DNA from: JARROD01 sp037384225
GTDB lineage: Bacteria; Pseudomonadota; Gammaproteobacteria; Pseudomonadales; Cellvibrionaceae
Length of the DNA stretch: 25,643 nucleotides
Assembly (NCBI GenBank): GCA_037384225.1
Contig: JARROD010000008.1
Span: forward strand, 1-25,643
Direction of reading: 5' to 3'
Below, one piece after another: positions 1-9,048 of this stretch. Both the position numbers and the translations under genes were made by a program. How positions within the stretch are numbered: position 1 is the first letter of the stretch; every line of letters begins with the position of its first letter. Below the pieces are notes generated by a model. The model ran no database searches and was not told the origin of the DNA. It was given only the letters and a program-made list of their open reading frames with translations.

Positions 1-513
1 CAACAGGGGGGAATCCTTGGCAAACGAGGGTGCGGCGTACTCCGCCAGCTCCCGGCTGGCTTTAAGTTTCGGCGAGTCGAGCATAAATTCCCGCGCCGCC
101 AGTGTCTCCCATGTCTGGCTATGAGTTGTCTGGCTATGAGTTGTCTGGCTATGAGTAGTTTGGCTATGAGTAGTTTCGCTTTGGGCTGCTCCGCTACGGG
201 TGAGCAGACTTTTGCTGTATTCACAGCTGTTGCCAAACTCGAGATTGATATCCCCCGCCCCCTGCACTTCGAGCAGGCTGTTAACGGTGACTTCCAGATG
301 GTCATGGTTTTTTTCAATACCAAAATGATAAGTCTTATTGCCGTAGATATCGCTGCGAATGGCCGCCTGCTCCGTTTTCGGCAATACATTGACCCGGGTT
401 CTGAGCACCTTTTGCCGGTCCGTATTTCGGGGCAGGATATAGCCCATGTTATAGCAGTGACTGACGCTTTCCTGGTACCGATAGCGGGTGGTGTGACGTA
501 CCTCGTACTTCAT
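1..513 (-). CDS. Transglutaminase-like protein, N-terminal part (3' end beyond window)
   Basis: The frame stays open from an ATG at 513 to the window edge (171 codons). The N-terminus (MKYEVRHTTRYRYQESVSHC) matches the beta-rich N-terminal domain found before bacterial transglutaminase-like cores (COG1305). The catalytic Cys-His-Asp core would lie beyond position 1, so activity cannot be judged here. The start codon overlaps the stop of the upstream ATP-grasp/alpha-E gene by 4 nt (ATGA, 513-510), which suggests translational coupling as the last gene seen in the operon. Residues about 114-133 are four copies of the pentapeptide TTHSQ, encoded by a 15-bp tandem repeat, just after the N-terminal domain; this is unusual for the family. 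The family call is firm. Its substrate is unknown. Confidence 0.85.
   Translation of the reverse strand, partial: MKYEVRHTTRYRYQESVSHCYNMGYILPRNTDRQKVLRTRVNVLPKTEQAAIRSDIYGNKTYHFGIEKNHDHLEVTVNSLLEVQGAGDINLEFGNSCEYSKSLLTRSGAAQSETTHSQTTHSQTTHSQTTHSQTWETLAAREFMLDSPKLKASRELAEYAAPSFAKDSPLL
113..172. repeat. Four tandem 15-bp units inside the transglutaminase gene
   Basis: The unit GTCTGGCTATGAGTT occurs at 113-127 and 128-142. One-to-two-base variants lie at 143-157 and 158-172, and a decayed fifth unit at 173-187. The period is a multiple of three, so on the minus strand it reads as the pentapeptide TTHSQ repeated in frame. Unit number can change by slippage without breaking the gene. Confidence 0.95.
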
Positions 514-3062
514 AGATCGTCCTGCAAAAAAGCATTTCTGACCAAGGGTTTTGGTCCCGCGGTATGATCGAAATAACGGTCTGACAAGGCGTCGGAGGCG
601 GCACCGAGCAGATACTGAACCCGCGCCAGCAATTGATCCAGCTGTGCTCTGATGCCGTTGGCATTTTCCCCCGCCAACGCTCTGATATCGGACAGCTGCA
701 CCGCCGTGGTGGCTTCGAGAATCAGCTTCGCCTGCTGGCTCATGGAGGTTTCACGTTCCGGCAGTTGTTTCATGTGCTGCCCCAACTCGATCAACTGGTA
801 CAGTATTGAGCGCGGGTTGGTATCGTCGAGCACCAGCATTTCGAGCCCCTTGCCCACGTCCGGCTGACAGCGGTAACGGCGACGGTAAGTGATCAGTGAC
901 TCGTTGGTAATCAGTAGCGACTCCACCAGCACCTCCTGCTCTTCGGCGTCGAAGCAGGGCACAAACAAGGAGCGTATCAAGCTGATCATTTGTATCGTGC
1001 GCTCGATGCGCCGGCCGATATCGATAAAACTCCACGCATAATCCCTGACCATGCTTTCCTGCACCAGTCCGGAGAGCGCCAACAGGGTAGTCACCAGTGG
1101 ATCCAGGGCTTCCTCCGGCGCCGACCACAGGCCCGGTTGCAGACTGTTGTGGAGCTGCTCCAGTTCGTCGCCGATGTCGTTGATAATGCGCTGGGTGTCG
1201 GAGGTCAACTGCTCCTTGACCTGTTCGGCCGCCCTGAGCATGGCCTGGAGGCTGGAGGCCACGGTGCCGAAGCGATTGCGGTCCTGTATCAGAGTGTAGA
1301 GTTCAGTCTCCGGGCGGGCGAACAGGGCCTCATCATCGGCGGTAAAACCGGGGTAGGTGTTGGTCAACTGGGTCAACCCGCGCAACAGTGTCCTGTAACT
1401 GCGCTGCGGCAGGGGTTCGACCTTGTTGAGCTGGAGAAATACGGTTCTCAATAGACGCAGGGCGGCCTCTGCGCGCTCGGCGTAGCGCCCCATCCAGAAT
1501 ATATTTTCCGCCACCCGGCTGGGCAGCTCCTGGTGCAGGCCGTAACGCTCCTCATCCTGGGGCGCGGGTTTATAGGTGATGACTTTTTCCGGCTCCGAGG
1601 CCAGCACCCAGGTGTCTTTGGAAACCGAGCCGGTCTGGTTGGACACGACCCTGGCGGTGCGGTCCAGGCTGACGCGGGTCAAGCCGCCCGGCATCATGGC
1701 GTAGGCCGTTTCCGCCGCCACGGAAAAGGTGCGCAATACCGATGGCCGGGGCTGCATTTTACCCTCGTGCCAGGTCGGCGAACTGGAGCTGGGCACATAG
1801 GCCTGCGCCACATACAGGTAGGGGTTGCGCCGAATTCTGTTGCGCCAGGCGTTGAGCTTGGTGGCGTCCAGCGCCGGCCCATAAACGGAGTAGGTGCCGG
1901 CCTTGCGGTAGCAGGGTTTGATAAACAGATCGGCGGTATTATCGAGCACATATTCCAGGTCCTGTTTCTCGCCGCACCACCAGGTATTGACACTGCCAAG
2001 GCGGGGTTCCCGGCCCTGCAGATATTTGCCGATGGCGGGCAGATACCGGTATAGGGCCGGATTTTCGAGAAATCCGGAACCCAGCGGGTTGGCGATCACC
2101 ACCCGGCCGGATCTGGCCACTTCCAGAATCCCCGGCACTCCGAGGCGGGAGTCGCCCCGCAATTCCACCGGGTCACAGTAGATATCGTCAACCCGCCGCA
2201 GAATCACATCGACGCGCTTGAGCCCGTCCAAAGACTTCATCCAAACATAGCCACCCCGCACCGTCAGGTCGTTGCCCTGTACCAGGGGAAAGCCCAGATA
2301 ATTGGAAAGATAGACATGTTCAAAGTAGGTTTCGTTAAACGCGCCTGGAGTCAAAATCACTACCCGGGGTACACCGCCATTGGGGTTCAGGTCGTTGAGT
2401 TTGAAGCGCAGTCGGGTAAAGAAATGGGCCAGGCGGTGCACGTGGCTGTCGCGAAACAGGCTCGGAAATACCCGGGTCATTACCACCCGGTTTTCCAGCG
2501 CATAGCCCGCGCCCGAAGGCGCCTGGGTGCGGTCGGCAATCACCGTCAGTTCCCCTTGCGGACTGCGCACAATATCGACGGCGTGGATAATAAGTTGATG
2601 TGAACCGGGAATTTTCAACTGCTGGCAGGGGCGCAGAAAGCCCGGGTGGGAAAACACCAGCTCCGGTGGAATAATGCCGTGTTTGAGCAGCGTTCGGGGC
2701 CCGTAGATATCCGCCAGGATCAGATTGTAGAGTTCCGAGCGCTCCAGCATAGCACCTTCGATCAGGGACCATTCCTCACTGTCGATCAGCAGTGGAATCG
2801 GATTCAACTGCCAGATCTGGTTGGCCTCCGGATCTTCGTAGATCTTATAGGTGGCGCCGTCGTCGCGCAGGATTCGCGACGCCTTGCGCTGGCGTTCGAG
2901 GATGGCGTCGCGGCCCAGTGCCTCCATGCTTTCCAGCAGATATTGCCAGTGTGGACGCAACTCCCCGTTGGGATCGTATACCTCGTCGTTACTGCCGACA
3001 GGTTTGGGGTATTTGCAGCGCTGTACCTGCTGTTCCTTGGGCGATTGCATGGATGATTTCAA
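510..3062 (-). CDS. Circularly permuted ATP-grasp ligase fused to alpha-E domain
   Basis: The protein has 850 residues. Residues about 60-490 are the circularly permuted ATP-grasp type 2 domain (COG2308, DUF404/DUF407), with the signature APSGAGYALENR (181-192), RRVDD (289-293) and the C-terminal GGLTRV...SKDTWVL stretch (about 459-487). Residues about 513-825 are an alpha-E domain (DUF403, COG2307), opening with SRVAENIFWMGRYAERAE (515-532). The fold implies ATP-dependent carboxylate-amine ligation; the substrate is unknown. The nucleotide loop reads KPCYRKAGT (382-390), less glycine-rich than KPANESGGYG in the stand-alone paralogue of this operon. The start is TTG at 3062 with GAGG six bases upstream; an ATG at 3050 is the alternative but has no visible ribosome site. 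The 99-nt gap to the upstream gene holds a weak hairpin (CCGGGA 3123-3128 with TCCCGG 3139-3144), possibly attenuating the second half of the operon. Confidence 0.92.
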   Translation of the reverse strand: MKSSMQSPKEQQVQRCKYPKPVGSNDEVYDPNGELRPHWQYLLESMEALGRDAILERQRKASRILRDDGATYKIYEDPEANQIWQLNPIPLLIDSEEWSLIEGAMLERSELYNLILADIYGPRTLLKHGIIPPELVFSHPGFLRPCQQLKIPGSHQLIIHAVDIVRSPQGELTVIADRTQAPSGAGYALENRVVMTRVFPSLFRDSHVHRLAHFFTRLRFKLNDLNPNGGVPRVVILTPGAFNETYFEHVYLSNYLGFPLVQGNDLTVRGGYVWMKSLDGLKRVDVILRRVDDIYCDPVELRGDSRLGVPGILEVARSGRVVIANPLGSGFLENPALYRYLPAIGKYLQGREPRLGSVNTWWCGEKQDLEYVLDNTADLFIKPCYRKAGTYSVYGPALDATKLNAWRNRIRRNPYLYVAQAYVPSSSSPTWHEGKMQPRPSVLRTFSVAAETAYAMMPGGLTRVSLDRTARVVSNQTGSVSKDTWVLASEPEKVITYKPAPQDEERYGLHQELPSRVAENIFWMGRYAERAEAALRLLRTVFLQLNKVEPLPQRSYRTLLRGLTQLTNTYPGFTADDEALFARPETELYTLIQDRNRFGTVASSLQAMLRAAEQVKEQLTSDTQRIINDIGDELEQLHNSLQPGLWSAPEEALDPLVTTLLALSGLVQESMVRDYAWSFIDIGRRIERTIQMISLIRSLFVPCFDAEEQEVLVESLLITNESLITYRRRYRCQPDVGKGLEMLVLDDTNPRSILYQLIELGQHMKQLPERETSMSQQAKLILEATTAVQLSDIRALAGENANGIRAQLDQLLARVQYLLGAASDALSDRYFDHTAGPKPLVRNAFLQDDL

Positions 3063-3161
3063 ACTTGACCTCGGCCGCCATTGAGTCTGCGGTGTGCAGA
3101 TGAACCCCCTATTCTAACAGCCCCGGGAAAAACTGCGATCCCGGAAATAAGGCGCGGATTT

Positions 3162-6100
3162 CTAATGCGGCACTTTTCTGAGATCCAGCGTACAGGGGTA
3201 TTCAGGGTCCACTTGCTCAATCGGTGGCGACATGGGCCTGGGCGGGTGCTTGTCCTCGAAAAACGCCCGCAACACCTTGCCTGCGGGCGATTCCTCCAGC
3301 CGCCCCGGTGTCTGTTGACCACTGAAATAACGATTCACGCGCCGGGCTTCGGCCTCAAACGCGTTGATCGGATAGGTGTGGTAGTGGCGCCCGCCGGGAT
3401 GCGACACATGGTAGCTGCAGCCACCGATGCTTTTACCGTTCCAGGTGTCGATCAGATCAAACACCAGCGGCGTGTGAACGCCGATGGTCGGATGCAGAGC
3501 CGACGGCGGCTGCCAGGCACGGTAGCGGACGCCGGCCACATATTCACCCTTGGTGCCGGCGGGGTACAAATTGACGCGACGGCCATTACAGGCCAGCACG
3601 TAGCGGTCGGGCACCAACCCGGTGAGTCTGACCTGCAGCCGCTCCAACGAGGAGTCCACGTAGCGCGCGGTACCGAAACTGGCGACCTCCTCCCCCAGCA
3701 CATGCCAGGGCTCTATGGCCCAGCGCAGCTCCAGTTGAATATCGTCGATCTGGGTGCGGCCGTAGTGAGGAAAACGAAACTCCTCAAACGGCGCCAGCCA
3801 CTGCAGATCGAACGGATAGCCGTGTTGGTTCAGGTCCCGGACCACATCGCGCACATCGGCCCAGACGAAGTGCGGCAGCATAAACCGGTCGTGCAACGCC
3901 GTGCCCCAGCGCACCAGGTTGTGGCGGTAGGGCTGGCTCCAGAAACGGCTGATCAGACACTGCAGCAACAACGTCTGCACCAGTGACATGCGCTCGTGGG
4001 GCGGCATTTCAAAGCCGCGGAACTCCAGCAGTCCCTGGCGGCCAGTAGCGGTGCCCGGGGCATAGAGTTTGTCGATACAGAACTCCGAGCGGTGGGTATT
4101 GCCGGTGATATCCACCAGCAGGTTGCGGAACAGACGGTCGGCCAGCCAAGGGGGCGGAATTTCACCCTGCGGCAATTGCTGGAAGGCGATTTCCAATTCG
4201 TAAAGACTTTCGCTGCGACCTTCATCCACCCGCGGAGACTGGGAGGTGGGACCGATAAACATTCCCGAGAACAGGTACGACAGACCGGGGTGATGCTGCC
4301 AGTAAGTGATCAGGCTCATCAACAGATCCGGGCGCCGCAAAAAGGGACTGTCATCCGGCGTCGGACCGCCAAAGGTGACGTGGTTGCCGCCGCCGGTTCC
4401 GGAGTGGCGTCCGTCGAGCATAAACTTTTCCGAGCCCAGCCGGGATTGGCGGGCGGCTTCATAAAGGGTTTCGGTATGGCTAACCAACTCCTGCCAGTTC
4501 GAGGCGGGGTGAATATTGACTTCGATCACACCGGGGTCCGGCGTTACCAGCAGTTTTTTGAGGCGATAATCCCGCGGCGGATCATAGCCTTCCAGCACCA
4601 CCGGAATACGCAGTTTGGCGGCACAGTCCTCGATTGCCTCGACCAGGCTCACAAAGTGTTCCAAGTGGGTAACCGGCGGCATAAAGACATGCAGCTTGCC
4701 GTTTCGGGCTTCGACACACAGCGCCGTTCTGACCGTATTGGCCGGCACCTTGCCCGTCGCCGGCTCGGTGAACTGACGCTGGTTGGTATGGCCCTCCACC
4801 GGCTTGGAGATCTGACGATCGTTTGCATGACCCGCCGCCGGCAGTGGTTGCTTGGGCGCAAAAGGATCGGCTGGCGGCCGCGCCTGCTCGTGCACACTTT
4901 CCGGCTCCGGCAGGGCGTCCAGCGGCAGTCGCAGGCCGAGCGGCGAATCGCCGGGAATCAGCGTCAACACATCCGCCTTAAACGTCCAAATGCCGCTGCG
5001 CCAGCCGGCGTTTTGCCAATCCCACTCAAGTGGCAGCACATAGCCGCTGACGTCATTGAGGCCGCGCTGCAATAGTTTCACTAACCGCTTGCGTTCCAGT
5101 TCATCGGTTAAATCCGCCCGCTTTAGATCCGCATTGACGGGTTGCTTCTGTTCCAGCCATAAATAATAGAGGATGTCTTCGTAGGCCGGCTGTATATGCT
5201 TCGGATTCGCACCGATACGCTCAGCCAATAACCACGAGAAACGTTCCGCCTCTTCGACATCGTGCCCGTAATCCTCGCTGACCCGCGCCAGCCACTGCGC
5301 CTCACGCCACAGCGGCTGCCCGTCGGTACGCCAGAAACATCCCAGCGACCAGCGTGGAATCTCTTCGCCCGGGTACCATTTGCCCTGGCCATAGTGAAGT
5401 AAACCACCGGGGGCAAACCTTTCTTTCAAGGTGATCAGCAGCGATTTCGCCAGCCGCAGCTTGTCCTCGCCGAGAGCCTCGGTATTCCACTGCGCGGACT
5501 CCATATCATCGATGGAGACGAAGGTCGGTTCGCCCCCGGTGGTCAAGCGCACATCCTGTTGCTTCAACTCGGTGTCTACCTTGTTACCCAGCGCCAGGAT
5601 CGTCTGCCACTGATCCTCGGTATAGGGTTTAGTCACCCGCGGATCCTCGAGGATGCGCAATACATCGTTGACGTAGTGGAATTTCACTTTGGTCTTTTCC
5701 GTGGCGCCGGCGATCGGCGCCGCCGATACCGGATCCGGCGTACAGGCCAGAGGGATGTGCCCTTCGCCGGCAAGCAGTCCCGAGGTCGGGTCGAGGCCGA
5801 TCCAGCCGGCGCCGGGAATATACACCTCGCACCAGGCGTGCAAATCGGTAAAGTCCCGCTCCGGCCCCGAGGGGCCATCCAGCGATTTTTGATCTGAAGT
5901 CAACTGCACCAGATAGCCGGACGTAAAACGCGCCGCAAGCCCCAGGTGGCGCAGTAGCTGCACCAGCAGCCAACCGGTATCGCGGCAGGAACCTTTGGCC
6001 TGCTCGAGTGTTTCCTCACAACGTTGAATACCCGGCTCCATGCGGATTCCATATTCGATCTGGCTCTGCAGGGTCTTGTTGATTCTCACCAGAAAATCGA

Positions 6101-6527
6101 CAATTTTCTCTTCACTTTTGGACTCAAAGTCCCGCAGCCAGTTTTGCAGTCGTTCCCCTGCTTCCACAACTTCCAGATAGGGCGCCAATTCCTTTTTAAG
6201 CTGAGCGTCATAGGTAAACGGATATTTCTCGGCGTAGTCCTCGACAAAAAAGTCGAACGGATTAATAACCGTCATATCGGCAATAACTTCGACTTCCACT
6301 TTCAGCTTCTGTATTTTTTCCGGAAACACCAGGCGGGCCAGAAAATTGCCAAAAGGGTCCTGTTGCCAGTTGATAAAGTGTTCTTTCGGCTCGATTTTCA
6401 GAGAATAACTGTGGATATGGGTGCGCGAGTGGGCAGCGGGTTTCAATCTGATCACGTGAGGGAAAACTTTTACCTGATGCTCAAACTCATATTCCGTGAC
6501 ATGGTGAATGGCAATTCTAATCGACAT
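3162..6527 (-). CDS. Giant transglutaminase-like / DUF2126 protein
   Basis: The protein has 1121 residues from the ATG at 6527, which has AAGGAAAG just upstream; an in-frame ATG at 6560 would overlap the preceding gene and looks less likely. Residues about 1-85 are the transglutaminase N-terminal beta domain. The core follows, with the catalytic triad visible as C181 (GSCRDTGW), H230 (DLHAWCEV) and D246 (GLDPTSG). From about residue 329 (TTGGEPTF) to the end is DUF2126 (COG4196). It contains IEVNIHP (about 668-674) and HSGTGGGNH (708-716), which look like metal or nucleotide ligands of a glutamine-synthetase-like fold; I recall this assignment from comparative work but cannot verify it here. 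One chain would then combine a peptidase/transferase-type core with a second ligase-like module. Residues 566-591 are a duplicated 13-residue linker. It is the third gene of the operon. Confidence 0.93.
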   Translation of the reverse strand: MSIRIAIHHVTEYEFEHQVKVFPHVIRLKPAAHSRTHIHSYSLKIEPKEHFINWQQDPFGNFLARLVFPEKIQKLKVEVEVIADMTVINPFDFFVEDYAEKYPFTYDAQLKKELAPYLEVVEAGERLQNWLRDFESKSEEKIVDFLVRINKTLQSQIEYGIRMEPGIQRCEETLEQAKGSCRDTGWLLVQLLRHLGLAARFTSGYLVQLTSDQKSLDGPSGPERDFTDLHAWCEVYIPGAGWIGLDPTSGLLAGEGHIPLACTPDPVSAAPIAGATEKTKVKFHYVNDVLRILEDPRVTKPYTEDQWQTILALGNKVDTELKQQDVRLTTGGEPTFVSIDDMESAQWNTEALGEDKLRLAKSLLITLKERFAPGGLLHYGQGKWYPGEEIPRWSLGCFWRTDGQPLWREAQWLARVSEDYGHDVEEAERFSWLLAERIGANPKHIQPAYEDILYYLWLEQKQPVNADLKRADLTDELERKRLVKLLQRGLNDVSGYVLPLEWDWQNAGWRSGIWTFKADVLTLIPGDSPLGLRLPLDALPEPESVHEQARPPADPFAPKQPLPAAGHANDRQISKPVEGHTNQRQFTEPATGKVPANTVRTALCVEARNGKLHVFMPPVTHLEHFVSLVEAIEDCAAKLRIPVVLEGYDPPRDYRLKKLLVTPDPGVIEVNIHPASNWQELVSHTETLYEAARQSRLGSEKFMLDGRHSGTGGGNHVTFGGPTPDDSPFLRRPDLLMSLITYWQHHPGLSYLFSGMFIGPTSQSPRVDEGRSESLYELEIAFQQLPQGEIPPPWLADRLFRNLLVDITGNTHRSEFCIDKLYAPGTATGRQGLLEFRGFEMPPHERMSLVQTLLLQCLISRFWSQPYRHNLVRWGTALHDRFMLPHFVWADVRDVVRDLNQHGYPFDLQWLAPFEEFRFPHYGRTQIDDIQLELRWAIEPWHVLGEEVASFGTARYVDSSLERLQVRLTGLVPDRYVLACNGRRVNLYPAGTKGEYVAGVRYRAWQPPSALHPTIGVHTPLVFDLIDTWNGKSIGGCSYHVSHPGGRHYHTYPINAFEAEARRVNRYFSGQQTPGRLEESPAGKVLRAFFEDKHPPRPMSPPIEQVDPEYPCTLDLRKVPH
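4755..4832. repeat. Duplicated 39-bp segment in DUF2126 gene
   Basis: Two consecutive 13-residue units, GHANDRQISKPVE and GHTNQRQFTEPAT, are encoded in tandem on the minus strand. The units are diverged, so the duplication is not recent. They sit in a Pro/Gln-rich linker between the N-terminal part of the DUF2126 region and its glutamine-synthetase-like part. Confidence 0.8.
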
Positions 6528-6546
6528 GTTCTTTCCTTCATTGAAC

Positions 6547-7470
6547 TTATTCAACCGCAAACCAGTTTTCGGAAACCTCGTTGTGCAAACCGCTTATACG
6601 CATCTGGATTTCGTTCAAATGATCGCGAAACTCCTGTCCCAGTTGGGTGTAATCAAACGCCCGGGTACTGTGGGCCAGCACCTCCTTAACCGATAGCGTC
6701 AGCTTGCGGTTTCGCGGCAGGCGGTCGATACATTCCTTCACCCCCGACAGGCAAAAACGCACCGAACGCGGAAACAACGGATTTTCGATTAAAAACTCAA
6801 CCACCTCCGGCCCGTTCACCAGCGACCCCGTGGTTTTCAGATAAGCCTGCCCGGCGCTCGCCGAACTGAGCACATTTCCCCACACAATCTGCTCCCGGTT
6901 GGGGCTGTCGTCATCGTTCATAATCACCGCTGCGCCGACATCCAGAAAGCGCGTTACCATATCCGCGCGCTCGATATTGTGGCCCAGTCTAAGAAAATAC
7001 CAGCCGGCATCGCGAATCATAATTCCACCCATCAATCCCACAATCTGCTGACAGGACACCACCAACTGATCGAGAAATTCATGGCGGGTACTTTTATTGA
7101 TGCCGGATTGGAGGTTTTGCCGGACGAAAATGTACAGCTCGTTAATCAACTCCCAGGTTTCAATCGGCACCACATCCCGGGATGTGCGCACATTCTCCTT
7201 AATCCAGCGCATGGTATTGATAACCGAGGATGAGTTCTTGGCATCCGATATAATGTACTTAACCACATTGCGCTCGCTGCGCACTTCGTAGCGTTTGTTA
7301 AAGTCCTCCTCGGAGCCGGTGATAATCACCAGGTTATACCAGTTGAGATCCACACCGCGCGGCAAATCCAACAGCAGGCTGTTAAAGACACTGAGTAACC
7401 GGGCGGTATTCTCGACCCGCTCCAGATATCGGGCCGTCCAGTATACTCTTTCAGCAACTCTTGAAAGCAT
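6547..7470 (-). CDS. Alpha-E domain protein (DUF403/COG2307)
   Basis: The protein has 307 residues and is almost entirely one predicted alpha-helical alpha-E domain, starting LSRVAERVYWTARYLERVE (2-20), the family signature. The ATG at 7470 shares one base with the TGA stop of the upstream ATP-grasp gene (TGATG), so the two are likely translated together. A longer reading from 7497 would invade the upstream gene and is less likely. The family always travels with circularly permuted ATP-grasp proteins and is thought to work with them; no catalytic residues are established. The same domain is fused to the second ATP-grasp of this operon, so the split pair and the fused protein are parallel versions of one module. 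Confidence 0.93.
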   Translation of the reverse strand: MLSRVAERVYWTARYLERVENTARLLSVFNSLLLDLPRGVDLNWYNLVIITGSEEDFNKRYEVRSERNVVKYIISDAKNSSSVINTMRWIKENVRTSRDVVPIETWELINELYIFVRQNLQSGINKSTRHEFLDQLVVSCQQIVGLMGGIMIRDAGWYFLRLGHNIERADMVTRFLDVGAAVIMNDDDSPNREQIVWGNVLSSASAGQAYLKTTGSLVNGPEVVEFLIENPLFPRSVRFCLSGVKECIDRLPRNRKLTLSVKEVLAHSTRAFDYTQLGQEFRDHLNEIQMRISGLHNEVSENWFAVE

Positions 7471-8924
7471 CAGTGCTTCTCCATATCCACAATCCAAGTA
7501 TCTTTGCTGCCGCCTCCCTGGGAGGAGTTCACCACCAGCGATCCTTGTTTCATCGCCACCCGGGTCAGGCCACCGGTGGTACAGTACATGGATTTGCCCT
7601 GGAGGATAAACGGGCGCAGATCCAGATGCCGCGGCTGCGGCCGCACCCCGTCGATCAACGTCGGTGCCGTGGACAGGCTCAGGGTCGGCTGGGCGATATA
7701 GTTGCGCGGATTGCCATTGATGAGTTCGGCAAAGGTATCGCGCATTTTTTTACTGCTGTGGGGGCCGACCAGTATACCGTAGCCGCCGCTTTCATTAGCG
7801 GGCTTGACCACCAGTTTGTCTAGGTTGGCGAGCACGTAAGCGCGCTGCTCGGGATCTTCGCAGAGATAGGTTTCCACATTGGGCAAAATGGGTATTTCGT
7901 CCAGATAATACTCGATCATCTTGGGTACCAAAGCGTATACCACTTTATCGTCGGCGACCCCCGCTCCCGGTGCGTTGGCCAGCGCCACATTGCCTTCTTT
8001 CCAGGATCTCATCAGCCCGGGGACCCCCAGTACCGACTCCTTGTTAAACACTTCCGGGTCGAGAAACAGATCGTCGATACGGCGGTAGATAACATCAACG
8101 CGCTCCAAACCGGAGATGGTTTTCATATAAACCACGTTGTCATCGCGCACCACAAGGTCCGACCCTTCCACCAATTCTGCACCAATTTGCTGCGCCAGAA
8201 ACGCGTGTTCAAAATAAGCGGAATTGAAAACCCCCGGCGTTAAAACCACGATTTGCGGTTGTTTTATTTTGCGTGGCGAGAGCGAACTGAGCATCTTCAA
8301 CAGTTCGGCGGGGTAATCGTTGTTGGGCAAAATGTGTACGGATTCAAACAACTCGGGCAGCACTCTTTTAGTAATGGCCCGGTTTTCCAGCATATAGGAC
8401 ACACCGGAAGGTACCCTGAGATTGTCTTCCAGCACGTAGAATTTGCCGTCCTTATCACGCACCAGATCTGTGCCACAAATATGCGCCCAAACCTTGTGGG
8501 GTGGGTCGATACCGACACACTCTTTTCTGAAGTTTTTTGAATCCTTGATGAGATGGGCCGGCACTATGCCGTCCTTGATAATATTCTGCTCGTGATAAAG
8601 GTCGTTGATAAACATATTCAGGGCTTTGAGCCGCTGCTTCAATCCCTGTTCGGTGCTCTGCCACTGTTTGTAATCGATAACCCGGGGAATAATATCGAAA
8701 GGCCAGGATCGGTCGATATTTTCACCTTCCGAGTAGACAGTAAAAGAAATGCCCATCTGTTGAATGGTTACCTCGGCGGCATCGCGCCGTTCCACCAGTT
8801 CCTGCGCCGACAGTTTGCTCAGATAGCGGGCCAGCTTTCTCGCCGGCGGTCTGGGTTTTCCGGGCTGGCGGATCAATTCATCGTAAAATGCATCAGGTTC
8901 GTATTCATTCCAGTCGATACTCAT
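7470..8924 (-). CDS. Stand-alone circularly permuted ATP-grasp ligase (COG2308)
   Basis: The protein has 484 residues, all in the circularly permuted ATP-grasp type 2 family. Motifs seen are DNLRVPSGVSYMLENR (167-182), RRIDD (281-285), the glycine-rich nucleotide loop KPANESGGYG (374-383) and GGLTRV...SKDTWIVD near the C-terminus. The likely chemistry is ATP-driven amide bond formation through an acyl phosphate; the substrate is not deducible. Nothing precedes it on the same strand for about 400 nt, so it is the first gene of the operon. The ATG at 8924 follows a purine-rich GAGAAAGGAA. Its canonical nucleotide loop contrasts with that of the fused paralogue, which suggests this copy is the more clearly active ligase. 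Confidence 0.93.
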   Translation of the reverse strand: MSIDWNEYEPDAFYDELIRQPGKPRPPARKLARYLSKLSAQELVERRDAAEVTIQQMGISFTVYSEGENIDRSWPFDIIPRVIDYKQWQSTEQGLKQRLKALNMFINDLYHEQNIIKDGIVPAHLIKDSKNFRKECVGIDPPHKVWAHICGTDLVRDKDGKFYVLEDNLRVPSGVSYMLENRAITKRVLPELFESVHILPNNDYPAELLKMLSSLSPRKIKQPQIVVLTPGVFNSAYFEHAFLAQQIGAELVEGSDLVVRDDNVVYMKTISGLERVDVIYRRIDDLFLDPEVFNKESVLGVPGLMRSWKEGNVALANAPGAGVADDKVVYALVPKMIEYYLDEIPILPNVETYLCEDPEQRAYVLANLDKLVVKPANESGGYGILVGPHSSKKMRDTFAELINGNPRNYIAQPTLSLSTAPTLIDGVRPQPRHLDLRPFILQGKSMYCTTGGLTRVAMKQGSLVVNSSQGGGSKDTWIVDMEKH

Positions 8925-9048
8925 TTCCTTTCTCGTTTACTCTTTATAATAATGTATATTACTGTATAAGGGATATGCACGGAATGACTTTCGATTTTCG
9001 CTCCTGATGCATGTCTAATCGTCTACCCCAGCGCCGCTTAAATGTCTG

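Noticed and set aside
113..187. CRISPR-like array
   Set aside because: The 15-bp units are directly adjacent with no spacers and lie in frame within a coding sequence.
121..567. Plus-strand ORF of 148 codons with repeated MSCLA/MSSLA
   Set aside because: It lies antisense to the transglutaminase gene, whose frame is open and recognisable. The repeats are the reverse reading of the TTHSQ units.
3081..5075. Two long plus-strand ORFs (301 and 359 codons) opposite the DUF2126 gene
   Set aside because: They mirror a clearly conserved protein on the other strand, have no recognisable domains and arise from GC-rich codon bias.
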